In this document: piece after piece, positions 43,801-54,200 of the stretch
Layout of the letters: every line of letters starts with the position of its first letter
Numbering within the stretch: position 1 is the first letter of the stretch
Assembly (NCBI GenBank): GCA_002394395.1
Contig: DGTR01000006.1
Coordinates: 1 to 64,000 of the forward strand
From: Bacteroidales bacterium UBA4331
GTDB lineage: Bacteria; Bacteroidota; Bacteroidia; Bacteroidales; Paludibacteraceae
DNA: 64,000 nt
Direction: 5' to 3'
Translations under genes and position numbers: made by a program
The notes under the pieces: model-generated
Told to the model about the DNA's origin: nothing
The model's database searches: none
What the model saw: the letters and a program-made list of their open reading frames with translations, nothing else

Positions 43801-46800
43801 AAGGGCGAGTTGTGGGAGCGCAGCAAGAACTCCGCTTCGGATAACTATTATATCCACCCTGCGCTCACGACCGGCCGCGATTCTCTCAGTGACGCTACTT
43901 CCGGATACGCGTATTATCCGTATAGTATTGAGAGTACTTCCTCTATCTCCTATGCGCATACCGATAAGGGAGCCCTCAATATGTACGGAGCAAACTCCTA
44001 TTTTGGCGGATATGTGATGTTCCCGGCTATTGACGAGGCGAGTGATCGTTCCTTCGAGCTCAAGATTCGTCCGGGTTATGTTACTTCTGTCAATAGTAAA
44101 CCGGCAGCTTCTTACGATGGTGTCGTAGAGATCGGTGTGGCGGATAAGAACCGCGATTTCGAGAATTACGAGCCGATTGCTACCATCCGTATGAAGGCTT
44201 TGGATCCCAATGCAATAGCTTCTGAACAGAATGACTATCTCTTCAGCTCCTATACGTTGGATCTGCCGCAATCGACGATGGCGGACAAGCAGATTGTTCT
44301 GCGTCTGCCCAAGCAGTCGTCCTCTACGGTATCCATGTATATTGATAATGTATCCTTGTCCGAGTCTAAAGGCTACAGCCTTGTTTCTATCCGCTCGGTA
44401 GAACCTACGGGTGAGGATGCGACCATCGTGTGGGATGAGATCGGAGGACCTTGGGATCTGGTAATAACTACGGTCCGCAATAATGTTGAGGAGGTGGTTC
44501 ACGAATACACCAACCTCACAACGACCTCTATCGTGGTGGATGGCTTGGAGCCGCAGACGGACTATGTCGCTACCCTGAAGGCTGCTTCTGCACCCAAAGG
44601 AACGGCATATACCTTCTCTACCTCATACGCCTTCTCTACCACCTGCCGTACGCTCGAACCGGATGAGAATGGCGCGTTCTACTGGTCGTTCGACGAGCCC
44701 GAGGGATGGGAACCGAATGATGTGCTGGCTGGTTCGGCATCCGATACCGCATACCTCAAACCCTCGTGTTTCAATGTCGGCATCACCTATCAGAACCCGT
44801 CGAATGGATACCAATGGCTCATCCAACGCAAAGGATATGATTATTACTCTACGCTCGTTAACTACTCGGCGGATCGCCATTTGGAGGTAGGACGTAATGA
44901 CAGCCATTCCTTGCGCGTGAATACGACCTCGTCTTATTTCAACTCGTATATCGTCCTGCCGCAGATGCATTGCTCGTACGACACGATGATGATTGAGTTC
45001 TACGGACGTTGTTTCGCTAACTATGACGATACTTATTCCACTGTCTCCAGCCGTGGCGCTATTGTGGGAGCTTCATACTTAGGCTCTTCCTATAGCCAGT
45101 CTATGGTAGTGGGTACGGTGGATAACCCCTATGACCTTTCTACCCTGCAAGTCATCGACACGCTCACCTATCGCCATACCTCTCTGACCTCTTCGGATAA
45201 GGTGACTTCCGATCCGGACGGGCTGAAGTATTGGGAGTTGATGCAGCTGCCGTTGACGGAGGCTCAAGGCAAGTATATCGTACTCTTCCAGCCGGCTTAC
45301 GGACTCTTCTTCATTGATGATTTGTCTATTAAACCGATTGGCAATACGGTCTTCCCGGCTACGGGAGCACATACGGAGTCTGTCTCCAATAACGATGCAA
45401 CACTCGCTTGGCGTGTTCGCCAGCCGGAATACGAATCGGTCATTGTAGTCTTGAACGCGGAGAACGAAGAGATTTTCCGTGATACGATTTTGGGTACCGG
45501 CTACCACCTGACGAACCTCAGTCCGGCTACCAACTACTCCTGGTATGTATATCAAACCAACGGAGGTATCGATTCGCAGGCTACGCCTATCGTTACTTTC
45601 AATACCGATTGTGCGGTGGTTTCTACCTCGTATGCTACCGGATTTGAGCTTGCTGAGGGATGGAAACCGGTTGAGGGACAGACCTCTAACACCGTTCGCC
45701 AGACGCTCTGCTGGACCTATGGAGATGCGCTCCGTGGCGCTTGGACATCGTCTTCCTACGATCCGTTCAACCAGCCTAACTCGGATTCCTATATCTATGC
45801 TAAGACGGATTCCTTTGCGCTCTTCATGAGGGCTTCTTATAGCTCGTACTCTACCTCCTATCAGCCGTACGCAGCGCTGCCCGAGATGGATCCGGCTACC
45901 TATGATACACTCCAGATTTCCTTCTGGATGCGTCCTGCGTATGCGCGTAGAACAAATGGTAATATCTCTACAGCCTATACCGGTTCTACCTATTCGAAGT
46001 CTATCATCGTGGGTTCGATGACCGATCCGAATAATGCCGCTACCTTCGTGCCGATCGATACGGTAACTTATGAAGGTACACTGACCACCTCTGATGTCGC
46101 TAACGAGGCTAACCACTTCCTCTTCCAACAAAAGAAACTGGACCTCGCTGGCGCTAAGGGACGGTATATAGCGCTCATGACATCTTTCGGAGAGAAAGGC
46201 GCACCGGATTCCAAGTCCGGAGACTATATCTGGATTGACGACGTGGCTATCCTTCGTGCCCAGGATTGTAAGGATCCGAAGAACCTTGTCGTAGAGGAGG
46301 TTACCGCTACTTCTGCTACCTTGTCTTGGGACGATGGTGGATTGACCTCTGACTATCGCCTGCAGGTTTCTACCGATCCGTACTTCGTGGATGATGAAGC
46401 GATAATCTTCGATAGGGAGATCCATTCGAATCCGTATGTCATCACGGGTCTGGCTCCTATGAGTACTTATGCATGGCGTGTTCAGAACCTCTGTGGCGAC
46501 AAGGGAGAGAGTGCTTTCTCTTCGGCATCGTCCTTCACCACCTCTCGGATGCCGTTCTTCGTGGATCGCTTCGAGACATCCAGCTTGGAGGGTGACTGGA
46601 TCACCAGTACTACCCACGCCGATGTGGTGGTGGATGCCGATGCTCCTGTTACTCCCGGTAACAACTCTTCCGGATTCCGCCGTATAACCGGTAGTTATGG
46701 TATCAACAGCCCGCACTATGTGGCTCCGGGATATGCCAACGATTATCACTGGTTCATCACGCCGAATCTCTACTTGCCCGAAGAGGATAGCGTTCATCTC

Positions 46801-47973
46801 TCCTTCGATCTCGCGCTCACGGCGCTGAACTCATCACGGGCTATTACCGCGAATGCCGTTTCTGATGCCGATATGAAGGACGACTACTATTTCATGGTGA
46901 TTGTCTCGGAAGACGGCGGACAGACTTGGAAGAGCGAGAATATCCTCTCCAAGTGGCAAAACACCAATGAGGAGGGCCGGCAGTTGCGGGATATCCCTGC
47001 TACAGCAACTACTCTTCGCTATAGCTTGGCGCAGTATGCCGGACGGAATATCCGCATCGGATTCTATCGCGAAGCGGTCTCTTCCTCCAATACAGGTATT
47101 GCTATCCATCTCGATAATGTCCGTGTGGCATTCTTCAACAAAGAGGTCGAGAGCGCGACGGCTTGCCAGTATGAGGATGTACAAATTGGCGATATCTACC
47201 TCTCCGGTGATGAGACTTTGCCGGGAATCCATTCATACCCGACGCCTGTCTATGTCTCCGACGAGGCGGCTATGGCAGGTACGCATGACCCCGTATTCGC
47301 AATCGAGGTTGAGGTCTTCCCTGTTTCCGAACTGGTCTTGGACGAGTCGATCTGCGAGGGTGAGTCATATAACGGATACGGATTCCAAGATAGAAATCAG
47401 CCTGGTACCTACCGCCGCAAACTCGTTTCCGAACATAGCTGTGATAGTGTCATTACTCTTAACCTCTCGGTTATCCCGCGCCTCTATGGAGAGGATACGG
47501 AAGTGGCTATCTGTCCGGGTGAACCCTTCATCTGGCATGACAAAGAGTACAACCGCGCCGGTATCTATCGTGATACCTTGGTTTCTTCGCTGGGATGCGA
47601 TAGCATCGAGACACTCGTTGTTTCTTACGTGGAAGCCGAAGAAACGATCTACGACGAAGTGACGATCAACAGCTCCGAGCTGCCGTACACCTATCAGAAC
47701 CCGGCGCACCCGTATAGCGATATCCAGACCCCGCTCACCTACCCGGTGGGAACCCCGGCCGGAGTACATATTGACACCGCTTATGTCAAAGGTAACCAAT
47801 GCTCCGCAATGCTCATCCTTACCCTGACCATCAACAACGACCAGGGTATAGAGGCGCTCGACGGAGAAAAGGGCTTGCCGAGGAAAATCATCTTCCGGGA
47901 CCAGATGTACATCATCCTCAACGATGAGTGGTACACTCCGGCAGGACAAAAGGTGACCGACCCACGGCTCTAA
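37897..47973 (+). CDS. Giant multidomain surface adhesin (jelly-roll / fibronectin-III-like repeats)
   Basis: 3358 residues. Signal peptide MKKHLLSLLIAVMAVSLSLQAQ. About eleven repeats of about 280 residues follow, each pairing a jelly-roll module (cleaved-adhesin / choice-of-anchor-J type; openings such as INDGFENG, VPYFTDFEL, FPYKETFENY, LPLPFSDDFETY, MPFFVDRFET) with a fibronectin-III-like domain ending in a YYVYVRALCG-type motif. After about residue 3130 come Ig-like segments with EHSCDSVI and LGCDSIE. The last 30 residues (IIFRDQMYIILNDEW, YTPAGQKV) resemble the tail of the protein at 48294 and may be a sorting signal. Probably exported by T9SS and surface bound; ligand unknown. Monocistronic. 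Confidence 0.88.
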   Translation: MKKHLLSLLIAVMAVSLSLQAQTILINDGFENGIDESIWTQEFVRGNTPWAVEGVEDGLLYPETAFQGTKRAYLRNTTGETQGYVTRLVTKVLDLSPRKVYQPELTFWYANPKWTMDRDTLRVLYRTSQNGKWKQMAEYSSGVSIWTKVNMALPEVGSYYQIAFEGTDNLGRGIVLDSVLLRSAPECTVPHDLNANNKGANKVNLSWVASWDAQYFEVVVSKDTIDPDTLDLVDADRIAYHELIDGMQMNCDITLEADQSYLAYVRSICRKETSIWSSQAPDREGNPYGPFGIHVRPTVQVPYFTDFELSAALKSSQRDPDWSYGSRTGNKNPYINSTTTSATTRGYYSLDKTYSLIFSGGESTKAAGLTTPIPAGTYVYATTPALADTTNPNFHLNQCQIHFWSTVYTNTGRNYARSLMVGVMTDPDDITTFTAVDTVSVWGNKTFQENIVDLSSYRGNGAYVALVSYFDRQNLFYIDNFSIDYRPAVNKVTKVSVNPRDTYANISWEGNASSYEVLITNAEVDPENPAEEAVVDRATVNTNSYLCEALEADHSWNRPYYVYVKAGDADWSYRYPFVTIQSMREVPYSFDFEKVSGTYKIGTASTLYIKGIGMFSNASTYPYLGTTNYYLGAGCLMMNKPAGTDVWVTLPMVEKLDSVQVKFQLSGATTFNQSHAKVGVMTNPMDINTFVPVADFKLNTSGYSLCYANFKNYSGSDDGVIAIVWDDVMNMSKNTINYIDQLVVEELSDCVPPTNILLDVESDAVTTTWDPSDANTWEVAISRTALTAAQKEMPFASISALSQVIIADTVSWNDDEAPVFRFEDLVSQTRYFFYVRTICDGSQAWWTEIPFETPCPNFEFPYKETFENYNVEATEFGCWKTKDFLGIDYPKIYSGSNSPEGKSLELYSSGTTHRSVVIMPTVEGNLSDMLLCFDTRSYSSYSASILYVGTMGDINDANSFIPFDTIRNASNGSVKKVRLKLEDYNLVYDNIAFSSGLGNLAMSSDVMVDNIELKDPSCIEPYDFVLIDSQEDAFDITWKGESITNQWEIQIYTTDAAISNNHIGSHAASAVVIPDTIITGDTLHIGGLQPVTTYYVYVRALCGDSLWTKTSVATTCQSMDPSRPNKETFESYSSGTSYSSSYQADCWTTGNAVRYPDSDYKPFVYRSASYATSGTNSYRLYADYEYDWWSGSYSDELSGPAYLATPRIKSDSLTDLTVTFSAAAVTSNDITSNYVIFGVMTNPNDISTFVALDSIPCSSTPSICMVDLSEKAALIPAKAYYVAWRTPYDEAAKIYIDDVSITRLNCPLGKPSISEVTENSVRISSGIRVDDTNWVLLVTTSYISPDDLQQEGYVIPADKIVYLDTLSSRSQRVTGLSSQTNYYVAMASICDSVASLWSTLAFRTLCAALTPEEMGIVTFSAEEGYTVGEGRELPCWMVGSKTAAAADSYIPYVDNTSPHSGYNYLQFHDEVTSSSYSSTNVVGAYAIMPELNVDLINRYQVSFYGRGFSTYNSQLIIGVVTDPSDITTFVAVDTVTMNPASWERFDVGFESYQGDYMGDLGRNIMFLSDFGVTNYACVSEISVDTIPACRPIASFEVDSVGEAKAIVSWKGYQDSYRLLVADKELRDSEKATYHYLIDSVVNHSNRVLVENLAPATSYYIYAQGICGDGDSTAVSGRYAFVRTECPSEGGLPLPFSDDFETYNNDERSPGCWIFSNDGSSSWPKVETVSTNGSKAVDLYTTSSGHSLAVLPKLNGNLIDLQLSFDARTWSTTGSGTIYIGTIADPLDPTTFETIESFPLTASSSFSHYVMTLADYNLTHDYLAFTSGLASMSLSSSSTSDVYLDNVSLEILSTCHAPKMKSLGATFNAIDIELIPNNVAHNEWDVVIIPDSVYARFSNINIYLDTTTNVLTTSERNIHFADLQSATTYCIFARTKCGGDEGNSAWSKEPLRVHTAFYFRDSYFFGFEKKGELWERSKNSASDNYYIHPALTTGRDSLSDATSGYAYYPYSIESTSSISYAHTDKGALNMYGANSYFGGYVMFPAIDEASDRSFELKIRPGYVTSVNSKPAASYDGVVEIGVADKNRDFENYEPIATIRMKALDPNAIASEQNDYLFSSYTLDLPQSTMADKQIVLRLPKQSSSTVSMYIDNVSLSESKGYSLVSIRSVEPTGEDATIVWDEIGGPWDLVITTVRNNVEEVVHEYTNLTTTSIVVDGLEPQTDYVATLKAASAPKGTAYTFSTSYAFSTTCRTLEPDENGAFYWSFDEPEGWEPNDVLAGSASDTAYLKPSCFNVGITYQNPSNGYQWLIQRKGYDYYSTLVNYSADRHLEVGRNDSHSLRVNTTSSYFNSYIVLPQMHCSYDTMMIEFYGRCFANYDDTYSTVSSRGAIVGASYLGSSYSQSMVVGTVDNPYDLSTLQVIDTLTYRHTSLTSSDKVTSDPDGLKYWELMQLPLTEAQGKYIVLFQPAYGLFFIDDLSIKPIGNTVFPATGAHTESVSNNDATLAWRVRQPEYESVIVVLNAENEEIFRDTILGTGYHLTNLSPATNYSWYVYQTNGGIDSQATPIVTFNTDCAVVSTSYATGFELAEGWKPVEGQTSNTVRQTLCWTYGDALRGAWTSSSYDPFNQPNSDSYIYAKTDSFALFMRASYSSYSTSYQPYAALPEMDPATYDTLQISFWMRPAYARRTNGNISTAYTGSTYSKSIIVGSMTDPNNAATFVPIDTVTYEGTLTTSDVANEANHFLFQQKKLDLAGAKGRYIALMTSFGEKGAPDSKSGDYIWIDDVAILRAQDCKDPKNLVVEEVTATSATLSWDDGGLTSDYRLQVSTDPYFVDDEAIIFDREIHSNPYVITGLAPMSTYAWRVQNLCGDKGESAFSSASSFTTSRMPFFVDRFETSSLEGDWITSTTHADVVVDADAPVTPGNNSSGFRRITGSYGINSPHYVAPGYANDYHWFITPNLYLPEEDSVHLSFDLALTALNSSRAITANAVSDADMKDDYYFMVIVSEDGGQTWKSENILSKWQNTNEEGRQLRDIPATATTLRYSLAQYAGRNIRIGFYREAVSSSNTGIAIHLDNVRVAFFNKEVESATACQYEDVQIGDIYLSGDETLPGIHSYPTPVYVSDEAAMAGTHDPVFAIEVEVFPVSELVLDESICEGESYNGYGFQDRNQPGTYRRKLVSEHSCDSVITLNLSVIPRLYGEDTEVAICPGEPFIWHDKEYNRAGIYRDTLVSSLGCDSIETLVVSYVEAEETIYDEVTINSSELPYTYQNPAHPYSDIQTPLTYPVGTPAGVHIDTAYVKGNQCSAMLILTLTINNDQGIEALDGEKGLPRKIIFRDQMYIILNDEWYTPAGQKVTDPRL

Positions 47974-48172
47974 AACAGCCCAAAAACGGCCCAAAAACGG
48001 CCCAATCGTTAGTGATTAGTTGGTGATTCGTTGGAAATTCGTTGGTGGTTCATATTACGACAAGCCTACGAAAAGCCCCCAACGATTCACCAACTATGAC
48101 GGGTAAAAAAATGAATATTTTATAGAAAAAGTGTAAATTTTGTGTCATTTTGACGTATTTTTTGATAAAACA
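47974..48172 (+). other. Intergenic region with 11-nt tandem repeats and a long inverted repeat
   Basis: No gene. GCCCAAAAACG twice in tandem (47978-47999), then four 11-nt units of the TTGGTGATTCG type (48009-48052). GTTGGTGATTCGTTGG (48019-48034) pairs with 48079-48094 with one mismatch and may terminate transcription of the giant gene. The remaining AT-rich part leads to the next promoter. Confidence 0.7.
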
Positions 48173-48204
48173 CTTGCATATGTCAAAGATTTTTACTACT
48201 TTTG
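48173..48204 (+). promoter_or_regulatory. Promoter of the 2608-residue adhesin gene
   Basis: CTTG at 48173-48176, 20 bases, TACTTTTG at 48197-48204. Confidence 0.8.
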
Positions 48205-48293
48205 TGCCCGATTTGTCTAAAATGGAAATATAACTATAAATATAACTATAAAAATAGTTTGTTTATTTATTGTTTAATTTAATTTAAAAGCTT

Positions 48294-51200
48294 ATGAGAA
48301 CATTTACTCAAAAGTTGGCATTTCTGCTTGTGGTAATGTTATGTTCAGTAGGTATTCGGCTTCAGGCTTCCGACCTGACCGTAGCTGACGGAACGGCGAC
48401 ATCTAACTACCTGCCGGTCTATGGCATGTATGTGGACACAGAGGGATCACATCAGCAATGTCTGTATCCAGCCGCCTTATTGTCGGAAATGGCTGGAGGT
48501 TCGATTTCTCAAATGACTTTTTATCTCTCCTCTCCGGCTACTGCCGCTTGGACTGGAGCGGTGATCCAAGTTAGTTTGGGCGAATCGAGTGAGACCTCGC
48601 TTTCCTCGAGTTTTATCACAGATGGTTTGACTGCGGTTTACACCGGCTCGTTAGATGCAACGCAATCTACGATGGTGGTGGCGTTTGACAATGCATTCGA
48701 CTATGCTGGAGGAAACCTCGTGGTGGACTTCGAGGTTGTCGCTGCAGGAACTTGGAAAGGTGCTTCTTTCTATGGTGTGAGTGACGTATCAGGACTTGGA
48801 CGCTACAGGACCTCTTCCGGATCTGGCACACCACAAGATTTCCTTCCAAAAGTAACTTTCGATTACGAAAACAGCGGTGAGCCGCGGTGTGAAAAGCCTT
48901 CTTCGCTCGAGATTTCCGGCATCGGTATACACGATGCTACAATTTCATGGGATGGAGTAAGTGCTGCCTTCAACGTGGACTACAAGAAAGCATCTGCTGA
49001 AGACTGGACCTCGCTCCTTGTGAACAGTCCGTTGCGCACTACGCAACTTGCTAACCTGGATGCTTCTACCGCTTATCAGGTACGTGTACAAGGCGTTTGC
49101 GAGGGAATGGATCCCAGCTCTTGGAGAATCGTGTCCTTCAAGACCGCAAATGGTATTCCTTTCGTTGAGGACTTTAATGCTTCCTCTTCGCTTCCCGCAG
49201 AATGGGCGGGCTATTCCGGTCTTTTAGCGAATATCCTGGCTGGTTCGGCACAACTTTCTCCTGCTTCCGGATGGAGCATTTCAAGTTCTTCTACATCAGG
49301 ATGGGATAATCACCTTCGGGCAAACATTTATGGAAGCAGTAGCAGTAAATGGATTGTATCTCCTTCTATCATGCTGGAAGGGAATGCGCAATTATCATTT
49401 GTATTGGCTATCACTGGTTCTTCCTTCGCTCCCTTAAATCCGGGTTCGCAGGATGATGACCTGTTTGTGGTACTGATTTCTACCGATGATGGCGCAACGT
49501 GGTCTATTCTGCGCCAATGGGATAATGCCGGTTCTGCATATGTCTATGATAATGTCAGCAGTACGGGCGAAGAGGTTATTATCGATCTCTCTTCCTATGC
49601 CGGACAATCGGCTAAAATTGCTTTCTATGGTGAGTCAACCTCTGGTCCATCCACTGGAAATGGAGATAACTATCACCATATTGATGAGTTCCGCGTGGCT
49701 CTTCCGGCTACTTGTTTGAAACCGACGGAATTGGCGGTTGTGGATGGAAGCCTTACAGCAAACTCTGCTGAAATCTCCTGGACGGAGAATAATAGCAAAT
49801 CCGATTGGAAAATCCAATATAAGAAAGCTTCTGCTACCGAGTGGAGCACAATCGACGCAGCTGAAAATCCGTTCACCCTCTCGAATCTGGAGAGCAATAC
49901 TACCTACAACCTGCAGGTGGCTACGGTTTGCGGCGACGAGGATATCTCGGAGTACACCAAACCAATCTCCTTCACTACTGCGATCGGTCTTCCTTTCGAG
50001 GAACCGTTTGCTACTACCGAGACTCCGGCTGGATGGAGTAGATATTCCGGCTTGGTGGATGAGATCCTGGCGGGTAGCGCTTCGTTGGTTTCCGGATATT
50101 CATGGAGTATAGGAACCTCAAATAGCGCATTGGATGGAAATCACCTGTACTTGAATATTTATGGATCGTCTTGTAACTATTGGTTCGTTTCTCCTTCTAT
50201 TAACTTGGATGTGAACGCCCAACTCTCCTTCGATCTCGCGCTCACGAAGTATTCCGGAACAAGCGCTCCTGTTGATCCTTCGGAGCAGCAAGACGATCGT
50301 TTCATCGTGCTTGTTTCTTCCGATGAGGGCGCTTCCTGGACTATTCTTCGCGAATGGAACAATAACGGATCGGACTACAGCTACAATGCGATTGCTACCG
50401 AAGGAGAAGAGGTGGTGATTGACCTGAGTGATTATAACGGCAGTAGCATAAAATTTGCTTTCTACGGTGAATCGACTGCTTCCGGCGGTGATAATAACAT
50501 TCATGTCGATAATATCGTTGTGGAGAAGATCCCTACTTGCTTCAACCCGCTGAGCCCGAAGGCTATCGCCTACAAGAACTCGGCTGAGATTTCCTGGGTG
50601 GATGATGATCGTAGTGCTCCTGTAGCTTGGATTCTGCAATACAAGAAGGCGGCTGAAGAGGCTTGGGCTACGCTCAATATCTCTGAGAACCCATACATTC
50701 TTGAGGGTCTGGAAGACTATACCGCTTATGACGTACGTGTCGCAGCAGATTGTGGCGGCGAGGATGTCAGCAAGTATAGCAAAGTAGTCTCCTTCAAGAC
50801 GGCTGCCGGTGTTCCTTACGCTGAGTCCTTCGTCTCTATGCCGGCTGACTGGAACCGTTTCATCGGTCTCTATGATGACGTAGCTGCTGGTGAACCGCTT
50901 GTTAAGGCTACTTCCGGATGGACAGTTGCGGCTGGTAATGGTGTATATCCGGATTCGGCTGCCCACCTCAAACTCCAAATCGCAGGGGATGCAGTCAAGA
51001 ACTGGATCGTTTCGCCGGCTATCATGATTGAGGATAATGTACGTATCACCTTCGATCTCGCTCTTACTCAATCCAACGGTTCATTACAACCTGTTGAGCC
51101 GGGCTATCAAGATGATGATAAGTTCTATCTCCTCGCTTCTTCTGACGGAGGTGAGAGTTGGGAAATCCTCAAAGGTTGGGGAGACGGTGGCGATGAGTCT

Positions 51201-54200
51201 TACGAAGGTATTCCTTGTACCGCAAGTGGACAGACTATCCCTGTTGATCTCTCCGAGCATGCCGGCGAGAGCATGATCTTTGCTTTCTACGGCGAATCGA
51301 CGATCCTTGGTGAGGATGGTAAGGGAGATAATATGATTCATATTAGTGACGTGCGCGTGGATTATATCCCGGATTGCCAGAACTCTTCGTCTCTCTCTGT
51401 TCAAAACATCGAAGCTACTGTTGCTACGGTTGTTTGGGATGAGGAAGAAGGTGCGCAATGGCAATATGGCTTTGTCGCTAATCCGGCTGCGGACTTTGCT
51501 CCTGCTGAGGAGGATTTCGCTAATAATACCGGCAACTTCATGGTGGCTCTGGATAACCTGACGGAAAATACTCCGTATATCTTCTTCCTCCGTCGCAACT
51601 GTGGTGGTGTATTTAGTGCAGTTAAATCCATCCGCTTCCGTACCATTCAGGAGCCGGCTTCTCTGCCGTTTGCTGATGACTTTGAGGACGGTGAGAAATG
51701 GTTGTTCGTCAACGGCGAACTCACCAACCAATGGGTTATTGGCAACGCTGTGAACAACGGCGGTTCGCATGCCCTCTATATCTCGAAAGATGGAGGTGCT
51801 TCGAACCAGTATGACAATACCAAGAATACCATGGTATATGCTACTAAATCCTTCTCGTTCGATGAGGATGCTACTTATTCCTTCTCCTTCGATTGGAGAG
51901 CGTATGGCGAGTCAACCTATGACTACCTGCGTGTGGCATTGGTACCTGTTACCGAGCAATTGGTAGCTTCTGAGGATATCTTGGCAGGTCTCTCTACAAC
52001 AACTCTTCCTGCTGGTTGGGTTGCGCTGGATGGTGGTGAGAAACTCAATCAGGTTTCCGCTTGGCAGCATATCAGCCGGGAGGTATCCGTTCCGATGGGT
52101 CTGTACAACGTGGTATTCGCTTGGAGATCCGATCACTCTACGGGTAATGATCCTGCCGCTGCAATAGATAACTTCTCGCTTTCTAAACTGCTCTGTCCGG
52201 CTCCGACGAACCTCCACGCAGTGGATGCTTCGGCAACGACTTCTTCTGTAGATATCGAGTGGAATGCGTCCAGCGAGTCAAATTGGATTGTTGAGTATAA
52301 GAAAGTAGGTCTTACTGAATGGACAAGAATTGAGGAGCCTGTGACGGCCAATCCGTTCACTCTCTCGGGACTCGATGCTTCTACTTCGTATGAGGTACGT
52401 GTGGCAGCATGGTGTGATCCGGAGGACGAGCAAGCCCTTAGTGAATTTAGCGCTCCAGTCGTGGTTGCTACCTCTTGCGGCATTATCTCCGCATATCCTT
52501 GGAGCGAGAACTTCGATAATATCGCCGGTTCTTCGTCCGATCGTGTATTGCCGTCATGCTGGTCTGCAATTAATACTACTTCGTACGAATACTATGACTA
52601 CTATCCGACGGTTTATCCGGATGGCTATTCGACTTATTCGAATTCGGCACCTAACTCGCTCGCTCTGTATTCATACGCATATTCTTCATCGTATGACCCG
52701 CAGGATCAATATGCTATCCTGCCGCAAATGGAGGACATTAGTGGATTGCGTATCAAGTTTAACGCTCGAGCACGTGAAACAGGCTCGTATTCATCTGCGG
52801 ATGCTACGTTCCATGTGGGTGTTATGTCGGATCCCGATGATGCTTCTACGTTCGTAGAGGTACAAACAATCCAACCGACTTCTACTGCATACGCTCCGTT
52901 TGAGGTAAAACTCAATACGTATGAAGGTGCAGGTCAGTATATCGCCTTCAAGTTGGATGCGGCTGATCCGGACAACTTGTATATTCATGGTGCTTACATC
53001 GACGATATCGTAATAGAGGAATTGCCAAGCTGTTTGGAACCGGAAGGTCCTATTACCGTATCCGATATCACTGCTTCAGGTGCTTCCTTCTCTTGGCCTA
53101 ACGAGGAGGCTGCGGTTTGGAAATATGCAATCGCACTGGCTTCTGAGCCACAACCTGCGGATGAGAACTTTGTTGAGGTTTCGAACAACTCCGTAGCAAT
53201 CGAGAGTGGGCTCAATGAAAATAGCGATTATATATTCTATCTCCGTCGTGAATGCGGTGCAAATCTCAGTCCGAGCATTTCTGCTGCCTTCCATACCAAG
53301 CAATTGGCGGTGGCTGTTCCGTTCGCTGACAACTTTGAGGAAGGCAACAACTGGTACTTCATCAATGGCGCTAACGGATGGGTAATCGGCGCTGATGCTC
53401 ACAATGGTGAGGGTAGCACGCATGCGATGTATATCTCGAATGATGGCGCTACGAGTGGATATAACACCAGTAGCTCTTGTGTAAGCTATGCAACGAAGAG
53501 ATTCTCTATCTCTGAAGGAACCTACGTATTCACGTATGATTGGACAGCTGGTGGAGAGAGCACCTATGATTACTTACGTGTTGCTCTTGTGCCGGATTCA
53601 TTAGATCTTCCTGCAAACTTCAGCTATACCTCTTCTCTGCCGACTGGCTGGAAGGCACTGGACGGTGGCTCCAAACTTAATTTAAGTACGGGCTGGCAAT
53701 CCTATGCAAGCGGTGAAATAGCAGTAGAAGAAGGCATCTATAAGATGGTATTCGTATGGAGAAATGACGGCGGTGGCGGTACTCAGCCTGGAGCGGCTAT
53801 TGATAACTTCGCGATCCGTGCTATCTCTTGCTCCATGCCGGCGAATGTCCAGATAGCTAACTTCACGGCGAACTCCGTGGATATCGCTTGGACTTCTGAC
53901 GCTGCGGCTGCCCAGATCGTATATAGTACCGAAGCGGACTTTAACCCGGCTGAGGCTACTATCCATAACGCAGATGTGAATCCGTTCACGCTCGCTATGC
54001 TCGATCCGGAGACTACCTATTACCTCTATCTGCGCGCAGATTGCGGTAGCGGCGAATTCAGCGATTGGACGGCACGTCTCTCCTTCACTACGAAGAGCGC
54101 GTGCGAGATGCCTACCGGATTGGTTGCAAACGATCTGAAGGCTGAATCTGTTTCCATCGCATGGGAGATGTATGGACTCTCGTCCTTCAACCTCAGCTAT

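Noticed and set aside
45079..46797. Long minus-strand ORF (572 codons) inside the giant adhesin, and similar ones at 36008-37252 and 56652-58214
   Set aside because: They are antisense to well-supported genes, have no promoter, start signal or recognisable domain, and their composition is what the codon bias of the sense strand produces.
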